Origin: Mixta calida
GTDB taxonomy: Bacteria; Pseudomonadota; Gammaproteobacteria; Enterobacterales; Enterobacteriaceae
DNA length: 64,000 bases
Direction of reading: 5' to 3'
Assembly (NCBI RefSeq): GCF_002953215.1
Contig: NZ_CP026378.1
Coordinates: forward strand, 1,904,540 to 1,968,539
Numbering within the stretch: position 1 is the first letter of the stretch; every line of letters begins with the position of its first letter. Below the pieces are notes generated by a model. It did not search any database. It was not told where the DNA came from and was given only the letters and a program-made list of their open reading frames with translations. Position numbers and translations under genes: made by a program. Below are positions 8,938-17,957 of the stretch, one piece after another.

Positions 8938-10719
8938 TTAAGGCGCGTAATAACTCTGCTGGCGCAGCCACTTCTCCAGCGCCGCCGCTTTCATCGGCGC
9001 GGCGCAGTAAAATCCCTGAACCTCGTCGCAGCCCAGCTGGCGCAGCAGTTCAAAGGTGCTTTTATCCTCGACGCCCTCCGCCAGCACCACGTAATCGAGA
9101 TCCTTTAGCATGCTAATCACGTTGCGCACGATAATGTCGCTGGCGGTGTCAAGCTGCAGGCGGCTGATCAATGAGCGATCCAGCTTAATGATGTCGATAG
9201 GGATGCGGCGCAGGTAGCTGATGTTGCTGTAGCCGGAGCCAAAGTCGTCGAGCGAAATTTTAAAGCCGCGCAGCTTCAGCATATCGAAGCCGTGCAGCGC
9301 ATCCGGACTGGCGTGGATCTCTTCCGTTTCCAGGCATTCGATGCCGAGATATTCCGGTGTCAGGCCACAGCGCAGCAGCCGCTCCTCCTGGCGATCGGCG
9401 AAGCCGGGACGGCAGATATCGGAGACGCTGACGTTAACCGAGACCGGCAGATGAATGCCTTTTTCCGCCCAGCGCTGCAGCTGCCGGATGGTGCTGTCGA
9501 TCACCCAGTCGGTCAGCTCCGCCATCAGGCTGGTGCCGACGGCCAGCGGAATAAAACGGCCCGGAGGAATCTCTCCTTCCACCGGGTGTTTCCAGCGCAG
9601 CAGCGCCTCCAGCCCGACCGGTTTACCGGTATGCAGACAAATTTTCGGCTGAAACACCAGATAAAGACCGTAGCGCCCGCGCACCGCCCGCGCCAGGTCG
9701 TTCAGCAGCTGAAACTCCTGGTTGCGTCGGCTGTCGCATTCGCTGTCGAACGCCTGCCAGGGCGTCTGGCGCGCAATCGCTTCATGCAGCGCGCTCAATG
9801 CGCGACGCACCGCTTCGCGCGGCGGTAGTGAACGGGGAGAGAACAGCACTTCACCGACGCGCACCTGTAAGTCTGTCGTGATGGTGTCGCTCAGTCGCGC
9901 ATTAATGCCGCGCAGCTTTTCGCTACAGGTTTGGGCGTTCAGCTCGTCGTCGTCGCGCGCCAGCAGCGCGAAGCGGCCGTGGCTGATGGTGTAGAGCAAC
10001 GGTTCGCTGACGCCGTTCAGCCGCTGATGCAACACCTGCGTCAGCTCGCGCAGCAACCCCTCCGAGGCGGCCATGCCGAGCGATCGCGCCACTTCGAAAA
10101 TATGCTGCGTATCAATGCAGTCAATCATCAGCAGCCGATAAGAGTGCTGCGGGAACGTATCGGCGCTCAGCTCCAGGTCGCGCATCAGCCGCTGACGATT
10201 GGGCAAACCGGTCACGGTATCGAGGTAGCCGTTAGCGTACCAGGCATCCAGAAAGGCGGCGGTCAGGCGCGCCAGCGTGGTCAGCGTGGCCTGCTGCTCT
10301 GCGCTAAAGGCGTGCGGCCTGGTATCGGTTACGCAGAGCGTGCCGATAACGTAATCTTCCCCCGACACCAGCGGCGCCCCGGCATAAAAGCGAATAAAGG
10401 GCGCGCCCCGCGTCAGCGGATGATCGCTGAAGCGCGGGTCCAGATGGGTGTCATGGCAAATCAGAATCTTTTCGCACTGCACCGTATGGCGACAGAACGC
10501 CTGCTGCAGCGTCGTCTCCGCCAGCGTAAAATGCTGAGCCGCTTTAATGTACTGTCGCTCTTCATCAAGAATTGAGACGAAGCAGCTGGGAATGCCCAGC
10601 AGCTGACTGGTCAGCTGCGTAAACTGGCTCAGGATCTCATCCCGGCAGCGATCGTTTTTTTTCAACAGTTCCAGCGCTGCCCGCCGCTTACTGAGTTGTT
10701 GTGTTATCTGGGTAAGCAT
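8938..10719 (-). CDS. GAF-degenerate GGDEF-EAL cyclic di-GMP phosphodiesterase
   Basis: 593 aa. An N-terminal GAF domain (about 20-160) is followed by a GGDEF domain (about 165-320) in which the active-site loop reads ISHGRFALL instead of GGDEF, so cyclase activity should be lost. The C-terminal EAL domain (about 340-590) is complete: EALLRWKHP, NVSVSDI, ECLETEE, DDFGSGYSNISYL, IKLDRSLI and LAEGVE. It should hydrolyse c-di-GMP to pGpG in the cytosol. A sigma-28 promoter lies 57 bp upstream, so it is expected with late flagellar genes, where lowering c-di-GMP favours swimming. Confidence 0.93.
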   Translation of the reverse strand: MLTQITQQLSKRRAALELLKKNDRCRDEILSQFTQLTSQLLGIPSCFVSILDEERQYIKAAQHFTLAETTLQQAFCRHTVQCEKILICHDTHLDPRFSDHPLTRGAPFIRFYAGAPLVSGEDYVIGTLCVTDTRPHAFSAEQQATLTTLARLTAAFLDAWYANGYLDTVTGLPNRQRLMRDLELSADTFPQHSYRLLMIDCIDTQHIFEVARSLGMAASEGLLRELTQVLHQRLNGVSEPLLYTISHGRFALLARDDDELNAQTCSEKLRGINARLSDTITTDLQVRVGEVLFSPRSLPPREAVRRALSALHEAIARQTPWQAFDSECDSRRNQEFQLLNDLARAVRGRYGLYLVFQPKICLHTGKPVGLEALLRWKHPVEGEIPPGRFIPLAVGTSLMAELTDWVIDSTIRQLQRWAEKGIHLPVSVNVSVSDICRPGFADRQEERLLRCGLTPEYLGIECLETEEIHASPDALHGFDMLKLRGFKISLDDFGSGYSNISYLRRIPIDIIKLDRSLISRLQLDTASDIIVRNVISMLKDLDYVVLAEGVEDKSTFELLRQLGCDEVQGFYCAAPMKAAALEKWLRQQSYYAP

Positions 10720-10775
10720 ATTGTCCGCCTGGCGTCGGAACGGTAATTAAAAAAGGAGTGATTCTACCCAGCAAA

Positions 10776-10802
10776 TTATCGGCCCGTTGGGTCTTTGCTT
10801 TA
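10776..10802 (-). promoter_or_regulatory. Sigma-28 (FliA) promoter of the EAL gene
   Basis: Read on the minus strand: TAAA (10802-10799), 15-bp spacer, GCCGATAA (10783-10776), an exact match to the core FliA consensus. Transcription would start about 50 bp before the ATG. Confidence 0.85.
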
Positions 10803-10870
10803 ATTTTACTTTTCGCGCGATTTTTCTTTCTGCGTGAGCTGTGCCAGGTTTATAGGGGGAGGAGATTGAT

Positions 10871-11077
10871 ATGAAACGTGATGTACTGAGTGAAGAGTAT
10901 TATGACGAAGTGTGTCGGGTGATTGGCGATGCGGTGATTGTGTTGGCCGAAAGCGGCTTCGATACCGAACGCGACACGCTCGCCAGCCTGCTGTGGCAAA
11001 CGCGCCTGCGTCGTCACGACAGCGATCGCGACGAGCAAAAGGTGTTAGAACACGCCATCCGGCTGATTAAAACCTGA
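10871..11077 (+). CDS. Small helical protein, possibly YmgB/AriR-like
   Basis: 68 aa with a strong GGAGGAG site. It is an all-helical acidic protein (YYDEVCRVIGDAVIVLAESG, then LASLLWQTRLRR). The pattern of a first helix with a conserved Gly, a short loop and a second helix resembles the YmgB/AriR biofilm-regulator family, but the match is weak by eye. It is divergent from the EAL gene and shares its intergenic region, which fits a signalling role. Confidence 0.6.
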   Translation: MKRDVLSEEYYDEVCRVIGDAVIVLAESGFDTERDTLASLLWQTRLRRHDSDRDEQKVLEHAIRLIKT

Positions 11078-11081
11078 TATC

Positions 11082-11639
11082 TCACTCAGCGTGCCGCACA
11101 GGCAGAGAAGGGAATTCGGTGACTAAAAAATGACGCAGGTGATCGAGACACCATTCACCATCTTCCGCGCGCTGGCAGCAAAAGGCCAGGGTGATCTTTT
11201 TACCACGCGCGCCGGCGATCTCCAGGGGAGACCAGCTCCACTTGAGCGCTGAACGCGCGTAGCCCACCATCGCGCCGTCGCTGATATGGTGTTCGATCTC
11301 CTGCTTCGCCAGATAGGCCCAAAAATAGTCATCCAGATTCGGTGTATCGTCCGTGAGCAAGGCGGGCAGGCCGGGGCGGAAGGCAAAATCGACATAGCCC
11401 GCCACTCCCTCCGTCAACAGACGATAATCGCAGCCGAGCGTCATAAATAACCCATCCTGTAAATTCACCTCCTCCAGTAATCGACGCAGATTCGGCGATC
11501 GCTTCGCTTCTTCTATCTCATCAATGCGTTGCGTTTCATGGATCAGATCGATGCCGCCGTAATTAACGCTGCCGTCGCTATAGCTTTCACGTGGGTAGGG
11601 AAAGGTAACGAAGTGGTCGTTGAGTTTTTCCTGTTCCAT
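11082..11639 (-). CDS. Conserved hypothetical protein
   Basis: 185 aa, soluble and acidic, rich in Trp/Tyr (YFWAYLAKQEIEHHISDGAMVGYARSALKWSW in the middle). No signal peptide, membrane segment or catalytic signature is recognised. It is convergent with the 68-aa gene, the stops being only 5 bp apart. Codon use is native. Function unknown. Confidence 0.75.
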   Translation of the reverse strand: MEQEKLNDHFVTFPYPRESYSDGSVNYGGIDLIHETQRIDEIEEAKRSPNLRRLLEEVNLQDGLFMTLGCDYRLLTEGVAGYVDFAFRPGLPALLTDDTPNLDDYFWAYLAKQEIEHHISDGAMVGYARSALKWSWSPLEIAGARGKKITLAFCCQRAEDGEWCLDHLRHFLVTEFPSLPVRHAE

Positions 11640-11839
11640 ATTAGGGCCTTATTGAGTGAGTTCTGGTTATCCTGCGTCATCCGGTGACAAATGCCTGGTA
11701 AAATTGTGCCATGGGCCGAATAGCCAGGCTGGTTTTAGGCCGTCGCTGGAAATGCATGTGCCTGTTTGTTCGGCACTTTATCCTCTGTTGCACGCATTTT
11801 TATTCAGGCTAATTAGATAATATAAATAAGGAAAATGTA

Positions 11840-12166
11840 ATGATTGATCGTATCGAATACTGTATTGAACGCTGCTATCTGTGCGCGGCCGCCTGCGAGC
11901 GTTGCGTCAGCTCCGGCTTGATGTCGCCCGACTGGGAAGCGATGCGCGACTGTCTGCAGTCGGCTTCACAGTGTGCAACGTTATGTCGCCTGGCGGCGCA
12001 ATACCTCGCGATCAACACTGAGTCAGCCTTACAGCTTTATCAGATTTGCATTGAAGCCTGCGAGGCCTGCGCGGAAAAGTGCAGCAAATATCAGCTTCTG
12101 TCCTGTCGTCACTGCGCGCAAACCTGCCGTCAATGCGCCATTCTGCTGAAGGAGATCATGGCGTAA
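11840..12166 (+). CDS. Four-helix-bundle copper-storage-type protein (DUF326/Csp)
   Basis: 108 aa with about 16 cysteines in CxxC and CxxxC spacing along amphipathic helices (IEYCIERCYLCAAACERC, then CIEACEACAEKC, CRHCAQTCRQC). This is the signature of Csp/YhjQ proteins, which line the core of a helical bundle with Cys thiolates to hold many Cu(I) ions. There is no signal peptide, so it is the cytosolic type. An AT-rich promoter region precedes it; no copper-efflux gene is adjacent. Confidence 0.88.
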   Translation: MIDRIEYCIERCYLCAAACERCVSSGLMSPDWEAMRDCLQSASQCATLCRLAAQYLAINTESALQLYQICIEACEACAEKCSKYQLLSCRHCAQTCRQCAILLKEIMA

Positions 12167-12175
12167 GTCGTCCGC

Positions 12176-12203
12176 ACCTGTGGGAAATTTATTTCCCACA
12201 GGT
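12176..12203. repeat. Perfect 12-bp inverted repeat between convergent genes
   Basis: Arms ACCTGTGGGAAA/TTTCCCACAGGT with a TTTA loop. It covers the stop codon of the minus-strand lipoprotein gene and follows the copper protein gene, probably acting as a transcript end for both, though no long T run follows. Confidence 0.7.
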
Positions 12204-12521
12204 CCAGGTAATCATCTTATCCTGCTGCGGATCGATCAGGCGGAACTGGCGATCGGAAATGCGCTGAGCCAGATACCCTTCTTTCGTCACCGCCGCCGGA
12301 ATATAGCGCGTGCGATCGGTGGAATGGAGCGGGCCGCTTTCCACTTTCACATCGTCGTTAGCGACGCTGAACGAACTGACTAAATCAAATACCCTGCCGC
12401 GCGTGACGGCGGTTTCCTGGCCGTAAATCGTGGCGACTTTTCCTGGACACTCTATCCCCTGCGGGCCGGATGAACAGGCGGCAAGCAAAAAGGGAAGGGT
12501 GAACACCATCATACGCAGCAT
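12189..12521 (-). CDS. Small lipoprotein, hypothetical
   Basis: 110 aa from the ATG at 12521, chosen because AAGG lies 8 nt upstream; the in-frame ATG two codons earlier is too close to it. The signal peptide MLRMMVFTLPFLLAAC ends in a lipobox with Cys16. The mature part has two further cysteines (ECPGK and TWTCGK) that could form a disulfide and a beta-rich middle (REGION: AVTRGRVFDLVSSF, RQFRLIDPQQDKMI). Probably an envelope lipoprotein of unknown function. Confidence 0.75.
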   Translation of the reverse strand: MLRMMVFTLPFLLAACSSGPQGIECPGKVATIYGQETAVTRGRVFDLVSSFSVANDDVKVESGPLHSTDRTRYIPAAVTKEGYLAQRISDRQFRLIDPQQDKMITWTCGK

Positions 12522-12730
12522 AGTCATTGCCTTTTCATTCTGTGGCTTTCCCTGCCGCAAAGCGGTCAGTAACGGGCGCGATGCGCTTTAATCATCATAG
12601 CATCAGCGCAGCGAAAACGGCGGCCTCCGGTCATATCGACCCGTTAGCGCCAGTGAAAAAAATGTCTTAACTTGGTTTGACGCGATAAATTTGGCAATAT
12701 GTGCGCCCTGTCACGAAAGGGAAACGATGA

Positions 12731-12916
12731 ATGAAAGAAGAAGAAGCGAGTCTGATGCTGATTCGTCACGCTGTAGCCAACCTTCCTCAACCGCAGAAAA
12801 CGCAGGTGGAAGCCTGTATTGCGGGCATAAAAGGCGTAATGCGCGATTACTCCCATGAAGACGCCGGCCTGGCGTTGATGCTGGTGGCGGCGGAAGTGGC
12901 CGCAGAGCAGGAATAA
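12731..12916 (+). CDS. Small hypothetical protein
   Basis: 61 aa, helical and acidic (MKEEEASLMLIRHAVANLP, then VEACIAGIKGVMRDYSHED). AAAGGG lies 10 nt upstream of this ATG; another ATG 4 bases earlier is in a different frame that reads a low-complexity Arg/Ser stretch. The frame continues cleanly to a stop and ends LALMLVAAEVAAEQE. Function unknown. Confidence 0.6.
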   Translation: MKEEEASLMLIRHAVANLPQPQKTQVEACIAGIKGVMRDYSHEDAGLALMLVAAEVAAEQE

Positions 12917-12975
12917 TCCGGCATCACCCTGAGGGGCGTAGTCGCCCCGGCGTGATGCAGTAAAATGTGGCACGC

Positions 12976-13332
12976 TTAGCGGTTCATCTCTTTGACCAGC
13001 CAGGCATGAATCACCGTTACGATATAGCGCTGCTGCGCGGCGCTCAACGGCTGATGCGCGGTGATATTGTGCCACTTCTCCAGACAGCCCCGGCAGCAGG
13101 TGGCGGTGGCGTGCTGGGCGATAAACACCGGATGGCCGCGCATCGGCGTCTGTTTGCCATCGTTACGCGGCTCGGCATCGGCCAGGCGCCTGGCGATAAA
13201 ATCCGCCGCGTGCTGGTCGATGATCTCCGGCCCTTTCTCCAGACAGTAGCGACGCTCTTTCTCGCCCAGACGGAACCGGCGGCGAAAGGGCGAAGCGGCC
13301 AGCCGCTGGAACAGCAGATCAAGTTCAGACAT
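12976..13332 (-). CDS. DUF4186 family protein
   Basis: 118 aa. The conserved block NDGKQTPMRGHPVFIAQHAT and the following CCRGCLEKWHNI cysteine cluster identify DUF4186. The CCxxC/H arrangement may bind a metal. The protein is cytosolic, no enzyme activity is established for the family, and the length matches the family norm. It stands alone between small genes of unknown function. Confidence 0.85.
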   Translation of the reverse strand: MSELDLLFQRLAASPFRRRFRLGEKERRYCLEKGPEIIDQHAADFIARRLADAEPRNDGKQTPMRGHPVFIAQHATATCCRGCLEKWHNITAHQPLSAAQQRYIVTVIHAWLVKEMNR

Positions 13333-13492
13333 AAGGGACTCCCGTTAATCGTGCGATCTTAACCACGGGTCAGGCGCTGTCAAACCGCAGCGCGTGAAAC
13401 CGGCGCTGCGGCGCGCGATTTTTTCGCCGCCGTCGGCGCAGACAGGTCTATGATTAATGTGGTTTTCTTACAACGCGAAGGAACAGAGCGTG

Positions 13493-13873
13493 ATGAAACA
13501 CTTTTTATTCGCAGCTGGCGTTGCGACGCTGTGGCCTGCGTTTGCACACAGCGAGACGGAATTTCAGATAACCTGTCCGGGGCGTCCGGTGATGACCGTA
13601 TCGCGCGCGCAGCACGGCTTATCCACTTTAATGTGGCCGCCGCACCATTTTCAGGTCGCTTCCGGCCAGACGCGCACCACGATAAATAACGGCGAGCAGG
13701 TCGCCATTACCCGTTTTCGCAACGGCGACAGATTAATTATTAATCACACCCGTAACCAGGTCTGGTTCGCCAGGCACAAGAGCGACAAGCTGGAATCCTG
13801 TAGCCGCAGCACCAAACGCGAGGTGGAAGCGGTAACGCTGGAGCGCTTTGACGATCGCCGCGTCGACTCATAA
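13493..13873 (+). CDS. Exported hypothetical protein
   Basis: 126 aa from the ATG at 13493, AAGGA ten bases upstream. A signal peptide MKHFLFAAGVATLWPAFAHS is followed by a small beta-rich domain with two cysteines (QITCPG and LESCSR) that could form a disulfide in the periplasm. Size, SP and Cys pattern resemble the 12.2-12.5 kb lipoprotein in layout only. Function unknown. Confidence 0.7.
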   Translation: MKHFLFAAGVATLWPAFAHSETEFQITCPGRPVMTVSRAQHGLSTLMWPPHHFQVASGQTRTTINNGEQVAITRFRNGDRLIINHTRNQVWFARHKSDKLESCSRSTKREVEAVTLERFDDRRVDS

Positions 13874-13887
13874 CGCCGCGCGCAGGC

Positions 13888-14844
13888 TCAGCCCGTCGCC
13901 TGAGACGCGCCTTCCTGGCGCAGCACCGGATGGCCGCTGACGCGCAGGCGCGCCTGGCCGCCCTCAACGCTTAACTGGCCGCGCGCCCCCAGCGGCAGCG
14001 TGACGGTCTGCCAGTCGTGCCCGAAATCGAGCCCATCGATCACCGGCAGGCCGGTAATATCGCGAATGCGTTGCCAGACGACGGCGAAGTCAAAGCCGTT
14101 GTCATAGGCTGACGGCATAAAGCCGGTAAAGCTGCCCACCACGATGGCGCGCTGGCGCGCCAGGACGCCGCACTGATGGAGCTGTAGCAGCATGCGTTCG
14201 ATGCGGAACGGATGCTCGTTAATATCCTCGATCACCAGAATCCCGCCTTCGATAAGCGGCAGCCACGGCGTGCCTGGCAGCGTCATCAGCATCGCCAGGT
14301 TGCCGCCCCACAGCGTGCCTTCCAGCGCGGGCAGCGCTGCGCTGTTGCTGGACCATTGCAGCGTGAATTCCGGTTCGGTCAGCGCCTGCCAGAAATGGCG
14401 CCAGGTGAACTCGCTGAGTTCAGGCGCGCCGAAATTGCCGCTTAACATCGGGCCGCTAAAGGTGATCAGCCCGGTTTTCGCCAGCAGCGCCAGCTGCAAC
14501 GCGGTCAGATCGCTATGACCGCACAGCGCCGTCGGTTTGCCTGCGAGCTGCTGCTTCAGGCCGCTGTAGTCGATCTGCTCCAGCAGCCGCGTGACGCCAT
14601 AGCCGCCGCGTACCGCCAGAATGATATCGGGCAGCGGGCTCAGGCGGGCAAGGGCGTTGATATCCTGCAATCGTTCGGCGTCGCTGCCGGCAAAGCGCTG
14701 AAAGCGACGGCTGATGACGCTCTGATTCGCTACCTGATGGCCTGCAGCCTCCAGCCGCTGCACGCCCAGCGCGGCGGCGGCCTGGTTATGACAATAGCCT
14801 GACGGGGCAATCAGATGGATAGTGCGGGGCGTTTGTGAATTCAT
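13888..14844 (-). CDS. ldcA: Muramoyltetrapeptide (L,D-) carboxypeptidase
   Basis: 318 aa from the ATG at 14844 (AGGAG 9 nt upstream), ignoring a 70-codon upstream extension. The S66 family pattern is visible: IHLIAPSGYC at the N-terminus, AVRGGYGVTRLLEQIDY, the nucleophile region ALCGHSDLTALQLALLAKTG, and the C-terminal glutamate/histidine segments (GGILVIEDINEHPFRIERM, GLDFGHDW). LdcA removes D-Ala from recycled muropeptide tetrapeptides in the cytosol. As in E. coli it is divergent from emtA. Confidence 0.95.
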   Translation of the reverse strand: MNSQTPRTIHLIAPSGYCHNQAAAALGVQRLEAAGHQVANQSVISRRFQRFAGSDAERLQDINALARLSPLPDIILAVRGGYGVTRLLEQIDYSGLKQQLAGKPTALCGHSDLTALQLALLAKTGLITFSGPMLSGNFGAPELSEFTWRHFWQALTEPEFTLQWSSNSAALPALEGTLWGGNLAMLMTLPGTPWLPLIEGGILVIEDINEHPFRIERMLLQLHQCGVLARQRAIVVGSFTGFMPSAYDNGFDFAVVWQRIRDITGLPVIDGLDFGHDWQTVTLPLGARGQLSVEGGQARLRVSGHPVLRQEGASQATG

Positions 14845-15155
14845 TAATAGCGGCTCCTGAATACCTGGACAGAGCGGACAGCGGCAAAACCGACAAACGG
14901 CAGGGAAGCGTTTCCTTCGCTGCGCCCGTTTACGCGGTTGCGCTGTCTGATTTGTGAGCTGCGCCGGTTTTCTGCGCAGAAATCCGGCATCTTTTCGCTT
15001 TTTTCGCGGTCCAACTGGCGTAATGATGACGAAACGGCGACGTAAAATCATCATTTGTCACACTTTATTCGCGAATTAGGAAAAGCGGCAATTTTTAAAA
15101 GCGAACCGGTAAGTAACATGGAACAGAGCAACCAGGCTTCGAGGAACCTTATAGC

Positions 15156-15782
15156 GTGAAATTCAGACTGCTTGTGCTTTCTGCACTGTTACTGTCGGGC
15201 TGTGCCAGCGAAAATGCCCGACATGTCGCTCATCAGCAGCAAACCCCGTTAACCAAAGCGCCGCCGAGCCGCGTATCGCAAGCCTGGTCGATGTTTACCG
15301 AAAATGCCGCCAGCCACTACGGCGTGGATGAGCGTTTAATCAGCGCTATCATCAGCGTTGAATCGGGCGGCAACCCGGACGTAGTCAGCCGCTCCAATGC
15401 CGTCGGCCTGATGCAGATAAAAGCCTCCACCGCCGGGCGCGAAGTCTACCGAGCGCAGGGACGACGCGGACAGCCGACCGCCGCTGAGCTGCGCGATCCG
15501 GCGAAAAATATCGATATCGGCACCGCCTATATCCATCTGCTGCAACAGCGGATGCTTTCCGGCATCCGCGATCCTGAAACGCTGCGCTACGCTACCATCG
15601 TTGCCTATGCCAACGGCGCGGGCGCGCTGCTGCGCACCTTCTCACGCGACCGCGATCGCGCCATCGCCATGATTAATGATATGTCGCCCGATGAATTTCG
15701 GCGCCATGTGCAAACCCGGCATCCGGCCGCACAGGCGCCGCGCTACCTGTGGAAAGTCAATACTGCTTACCGCACCATCTGA
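15156..15782 (+). CDS. emtA: Membrane-bound endolytic murein transglycosylase EmtA
   Basis: 208 aa lipoprotein: signal MKFRLLVLSALLLSGC with lipobox at Cys16. The SLT domain starts with the catalytic-Glu motif SAIISVESGGNP, then SNAVGLMQIKAST and ATIVAYANGAGAL. It cleaves glycan strands internally at the outer membrane inner face. Position beside ldcA and near ycgR matches E. coli. Its 3' end overlaps the convergent MscS-type gene by 16 bp. Confidence 0.95.
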   Translation: MKFRLLVLSALLLSGCASENARHVAHQQQTPLTKAPPSRVSQAWSMFTENAASHYGVDERLISAIISVESGGNPDVVSRSNAVGLMQIKASTAGREVYRAQGRRGQPTAAELRDPAKNIDIGTAYIHLLQQRMLSGIRDPETLRYATIVAYANGAGALLRTFSRDRDRAIAMINDMSPDEFRRHVQTRHPAAQAPRYLWKVNTAYRTI

Positions 15783-16915
15783 CGCTTAGACGCTGGTGAT
15801 TTGTTCTCGCCTTCTTCATTGGAGGCGGAATCCGCGACGTTCACCTCCGGCAGGATACCGCCGGTGAACTGCACATGGCGGATCGGGAAGGCGAAATGGA
15901 CGTCCAGCGCCGCCAGCCGTTCCATCAGCTGCAGGTTAATCTCCTGCTGAATATCCATATATTTGTTGTAGTCGGCGTCGGTGACGTAGTAGATCACTTC
16001 ATAGGTCAGCTGGGAGACATCGAACGACAGGAAATGCGCGCGGTCGAAACGCGTTTGCTCCACGCCCTGAATAATCTCCTTCACGATGCCGCCGATCTGG
16101 CGCGCTTTCTCCGCCGGCGTGTGATAGCTAATGCCGAAGCGGAACTGAATGCGGCGCTCCTGCATCCGCTTGTAGTTATGAATCGTCTGCTGCAACAGAA
16201 TGGCATTGGAGCAGACGATCTGCTCGCCGCTCAGGCTGCGGATGCGGGTAGTTTTAAGTCCAATATGTTCGATTGAACCGGCAACGTCGCCGAAAACGAT
16301 AAAGTCGCCGATTTCAAACGGCTTGTCGATGCCAATCGCCAACGACGCGAAGACATCGCTCAGCACCGTCTGGATCGCCAGCGCCACCGCGATGCCGCCG
16401 ACGCCTAAGCTGGCCACCAGCGCGGTGATATTGACGCCCATGTTGGAGAGGATCGCCAGCAGGATAATCGCCCAGATAAATACCCGCAGCATAATGCCAA
16501 GGATCACCATGGTGACCGGGTTGCGTACGTGCGTTGGGTCGCGCAGCATATTGCGCAGCCAGAGGCGCACGCCGCAGTCGAGCCAGAGCGCGAACTGAAA
16601 AATCAGCGCGATAAACCAGCCGTGATCGACGGCGCTGCGCCAGGTGGCGGGCAAATCGATAAATTTAATGGCGATCAGCAGGGAGAAAATAAACAGCAGC
16701 AGCCGGCTGGTGGTGCGCAGCATTTCAACGGCGATATTGTAAAAGCGCGATGAGTGATGCTCGCTGAAGCGCCCCAGGCGGGTGCTGATAAAGGCAATCA
16801 GCGATCGCAGCACCCAGTAGATGATCAGGGTGCCGCCCACGACGATAGCGGTGTTGATCCAGAATGACTGATTGGTGAGTAGCGACAGCGTCTGATCGGA
16901 AAGTATGTCCTCCAT
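15767..16915 (-). CDS. MscS-family mechanosensitive channel
   Basis: 382 aa. Several N-terminal membrane helices precede the pore helix (LVASLGVGGIAVALAIQTVL) with the Gly/Ala packing of MscS TM3. The soluble beta domain follows (DKPFEIGDFIVFGDVAGSIEHIGLKTTRIRS) and an alpha-beta C-terminal cage. It should open under hypo-osmotic stress. The gene sits between emtA and ycgR, which are adjacent in E. coli, so it is an addition at this site. It is upstream-adjacent to ycgR on the same strand but likely has its own start. Confidence 0.9.
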   Translation of the reverse strand: MEDILSDQTLSLLTNQSFWINTAIVVGGTLIIYWVLRSLIAFISTRLGRFSEHHSSRFYNIAVEMLRTTSRLLLFIFSLLIAIKFIDLPATWRSAVDHGWFIALIFQFALWLDCGVRLWLRNMLRDPTHVRNPVTMVILGIMLRVFIWAIILLAILSNMGVNITALVASLGVGGIAVALAIQTVLSDVFASLAIGIDKPFEIGDFIVFGDVAGSIEHIGLKTTRIRSLSGEQIVCSNAILLQQTIHNYKRMQERRIQFRFGISYHTPAEKARQIGGIVKEIIQGVEQTRFDRAHFLSFDVSQLTYEVIYYVTDADYNKYMDIQQEINLQLMERLAALDVHFAFPIRHVQFTGGILPEVNVADSASNEEGENKSPASKRQMVR

Positions 16916-17009
16916 CAGGGAGTATCTCCTTACGGTTGATCGGGCAAAAAAATCAACTGTAAGCCTGGCTCAGGGCTATGCCGTTTGCCAGGTCGATGGA
17001 AAGCCGTGT

Positions 17010-17744
17010 TTAACGGAAGCGCATCGCTTTTTCGCGCGCCGCGCGTTCAAGGGCGAAGATAACCTGTTGCAGCTGGCGCTCCTGTACGGCGCTAAGCGAG
17101 GTGAAGCGGAAGCTCAGACGCGGCGTGTGAATCGTCTCATTCTTGCTGCTAACGGTGGTGCGCGTTCCCACATGCAGCAGCTGGGCGTCCACCTGCATCT
17201 CGCCATATTCGCCCATATCCAGCCGCAGGCCACGCCAGATATCGCCGCTGGCGACGTTTTCCGGCAGCTTGCTCTCCACCAACACGCCCACGCCGCCTAA
17301 CGACAGATCCTGTAAACGGAAACGCGCTCTGCCGCCGCCCGGCCAGGTGGCGTGACAGTAAAAAACCGGCGCCAGCGGCGCGCTGATGCGGAAATATTCG
17401 CGCCGCTGGATCTGTAACAGTTCCGACGGCAGCGGAGCGCTGAAGGCGGGCAGGCCATCGAACTGGGTAGGGTTCAGCTGCGGCAGGATAAATTCCACTT
17501 TGGCGCCGCGCATTTCCGCCGTTACGGTCAGCGCGCGCATCTCCAGCGTTACCTGGTTGTCGTAATCGTTGCTGCCATAATCGATAATCATCTGCTCTTT
17601 ATCAACAAACAGCACGCGGCTAATAAACTGGCCACGCGCGTGGGCGACCATTACCGGCGTATCTTCACGCTCGATATCGCGCAACACGCCCAGCACAGCC
17701 AGCGTACCGCGCTTGTAAAACTGTTCATTGTCGGTGTCTTTCAC
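17010..17744 (-). CDS. ycgR: Flagellar brake protein YcgR (PilZ)
   Basis: 244 aa. A YcgR N-terminal beta domain (1-110) is followed by a PilZ domain with the c-di-GMP binding motifs RREYFR (residues 114-119) and DLSLGGVG (146-153). With c-di-GMP bound it slows the flagellar motor at the switch complex. A perfect sigma-28 promoter lies 52 bp upstream, consistent with its known membership of the FliA regulon. Confidence 0.96.
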   Translation of the reverse strand: MKDTDNEQFYKRGTLAVLGVLRDIEREDTPVMVAHARGQFISRVLFVDKEQMIIDYGSNDYDNQVTLEMRALTVTAEMRGAKVEFILPQLNPTQFDGLPAFSAPLPSELLQIQRREYFRISAPLAPVFYCHATWPGGGRARFRLQDLSLGGVGVLVESKLPENVASGDIWRGLRLDMGEYGEMQVDAQLLHVGTRTTVSSKNETIHTPRLSFRFTSLSAVQERQLQQVIFALERAAREKAMRFR

Positions 17745-17795
17745 TTACTGCTCCAGCGCTTGTCAAAAAAAGTTACAGTTACTGTTACCTCAGGA

Positions 17796-17822
17796 TTATC
17801 GGCAGCGCCGCCGGGAGGTTTA
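17796..17822 (-). promoter_or_regulatory. Sigma-28 (FliA) promoter of ycgR
   Basis: On the minus strand TAAA (17822-17819), 15-bp spacer, GCCGATAA (17803-17796): exact core consensus. Confidence 0.9.
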
Positions 17823-17957
17823 CGGCGTCGGTAATATTTTTCGGTAATTTTTTTCTGGAAAGTTTTGCCTGAAATCACAGAGTTAGAAATTTGTCCTATA
17901 CTTGTTGCCAGAAGTGAGTTGAGCAGGATGGCCGCTAACGTTTCAGGAGGGCAGGTA

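Noticed and set aside
8856..8940. Minus-strand frame reading NQYAANCAGLFSLFALLCY
   Set aside because: No start codon or ribosome site; overlaps the end of the EAL gene.
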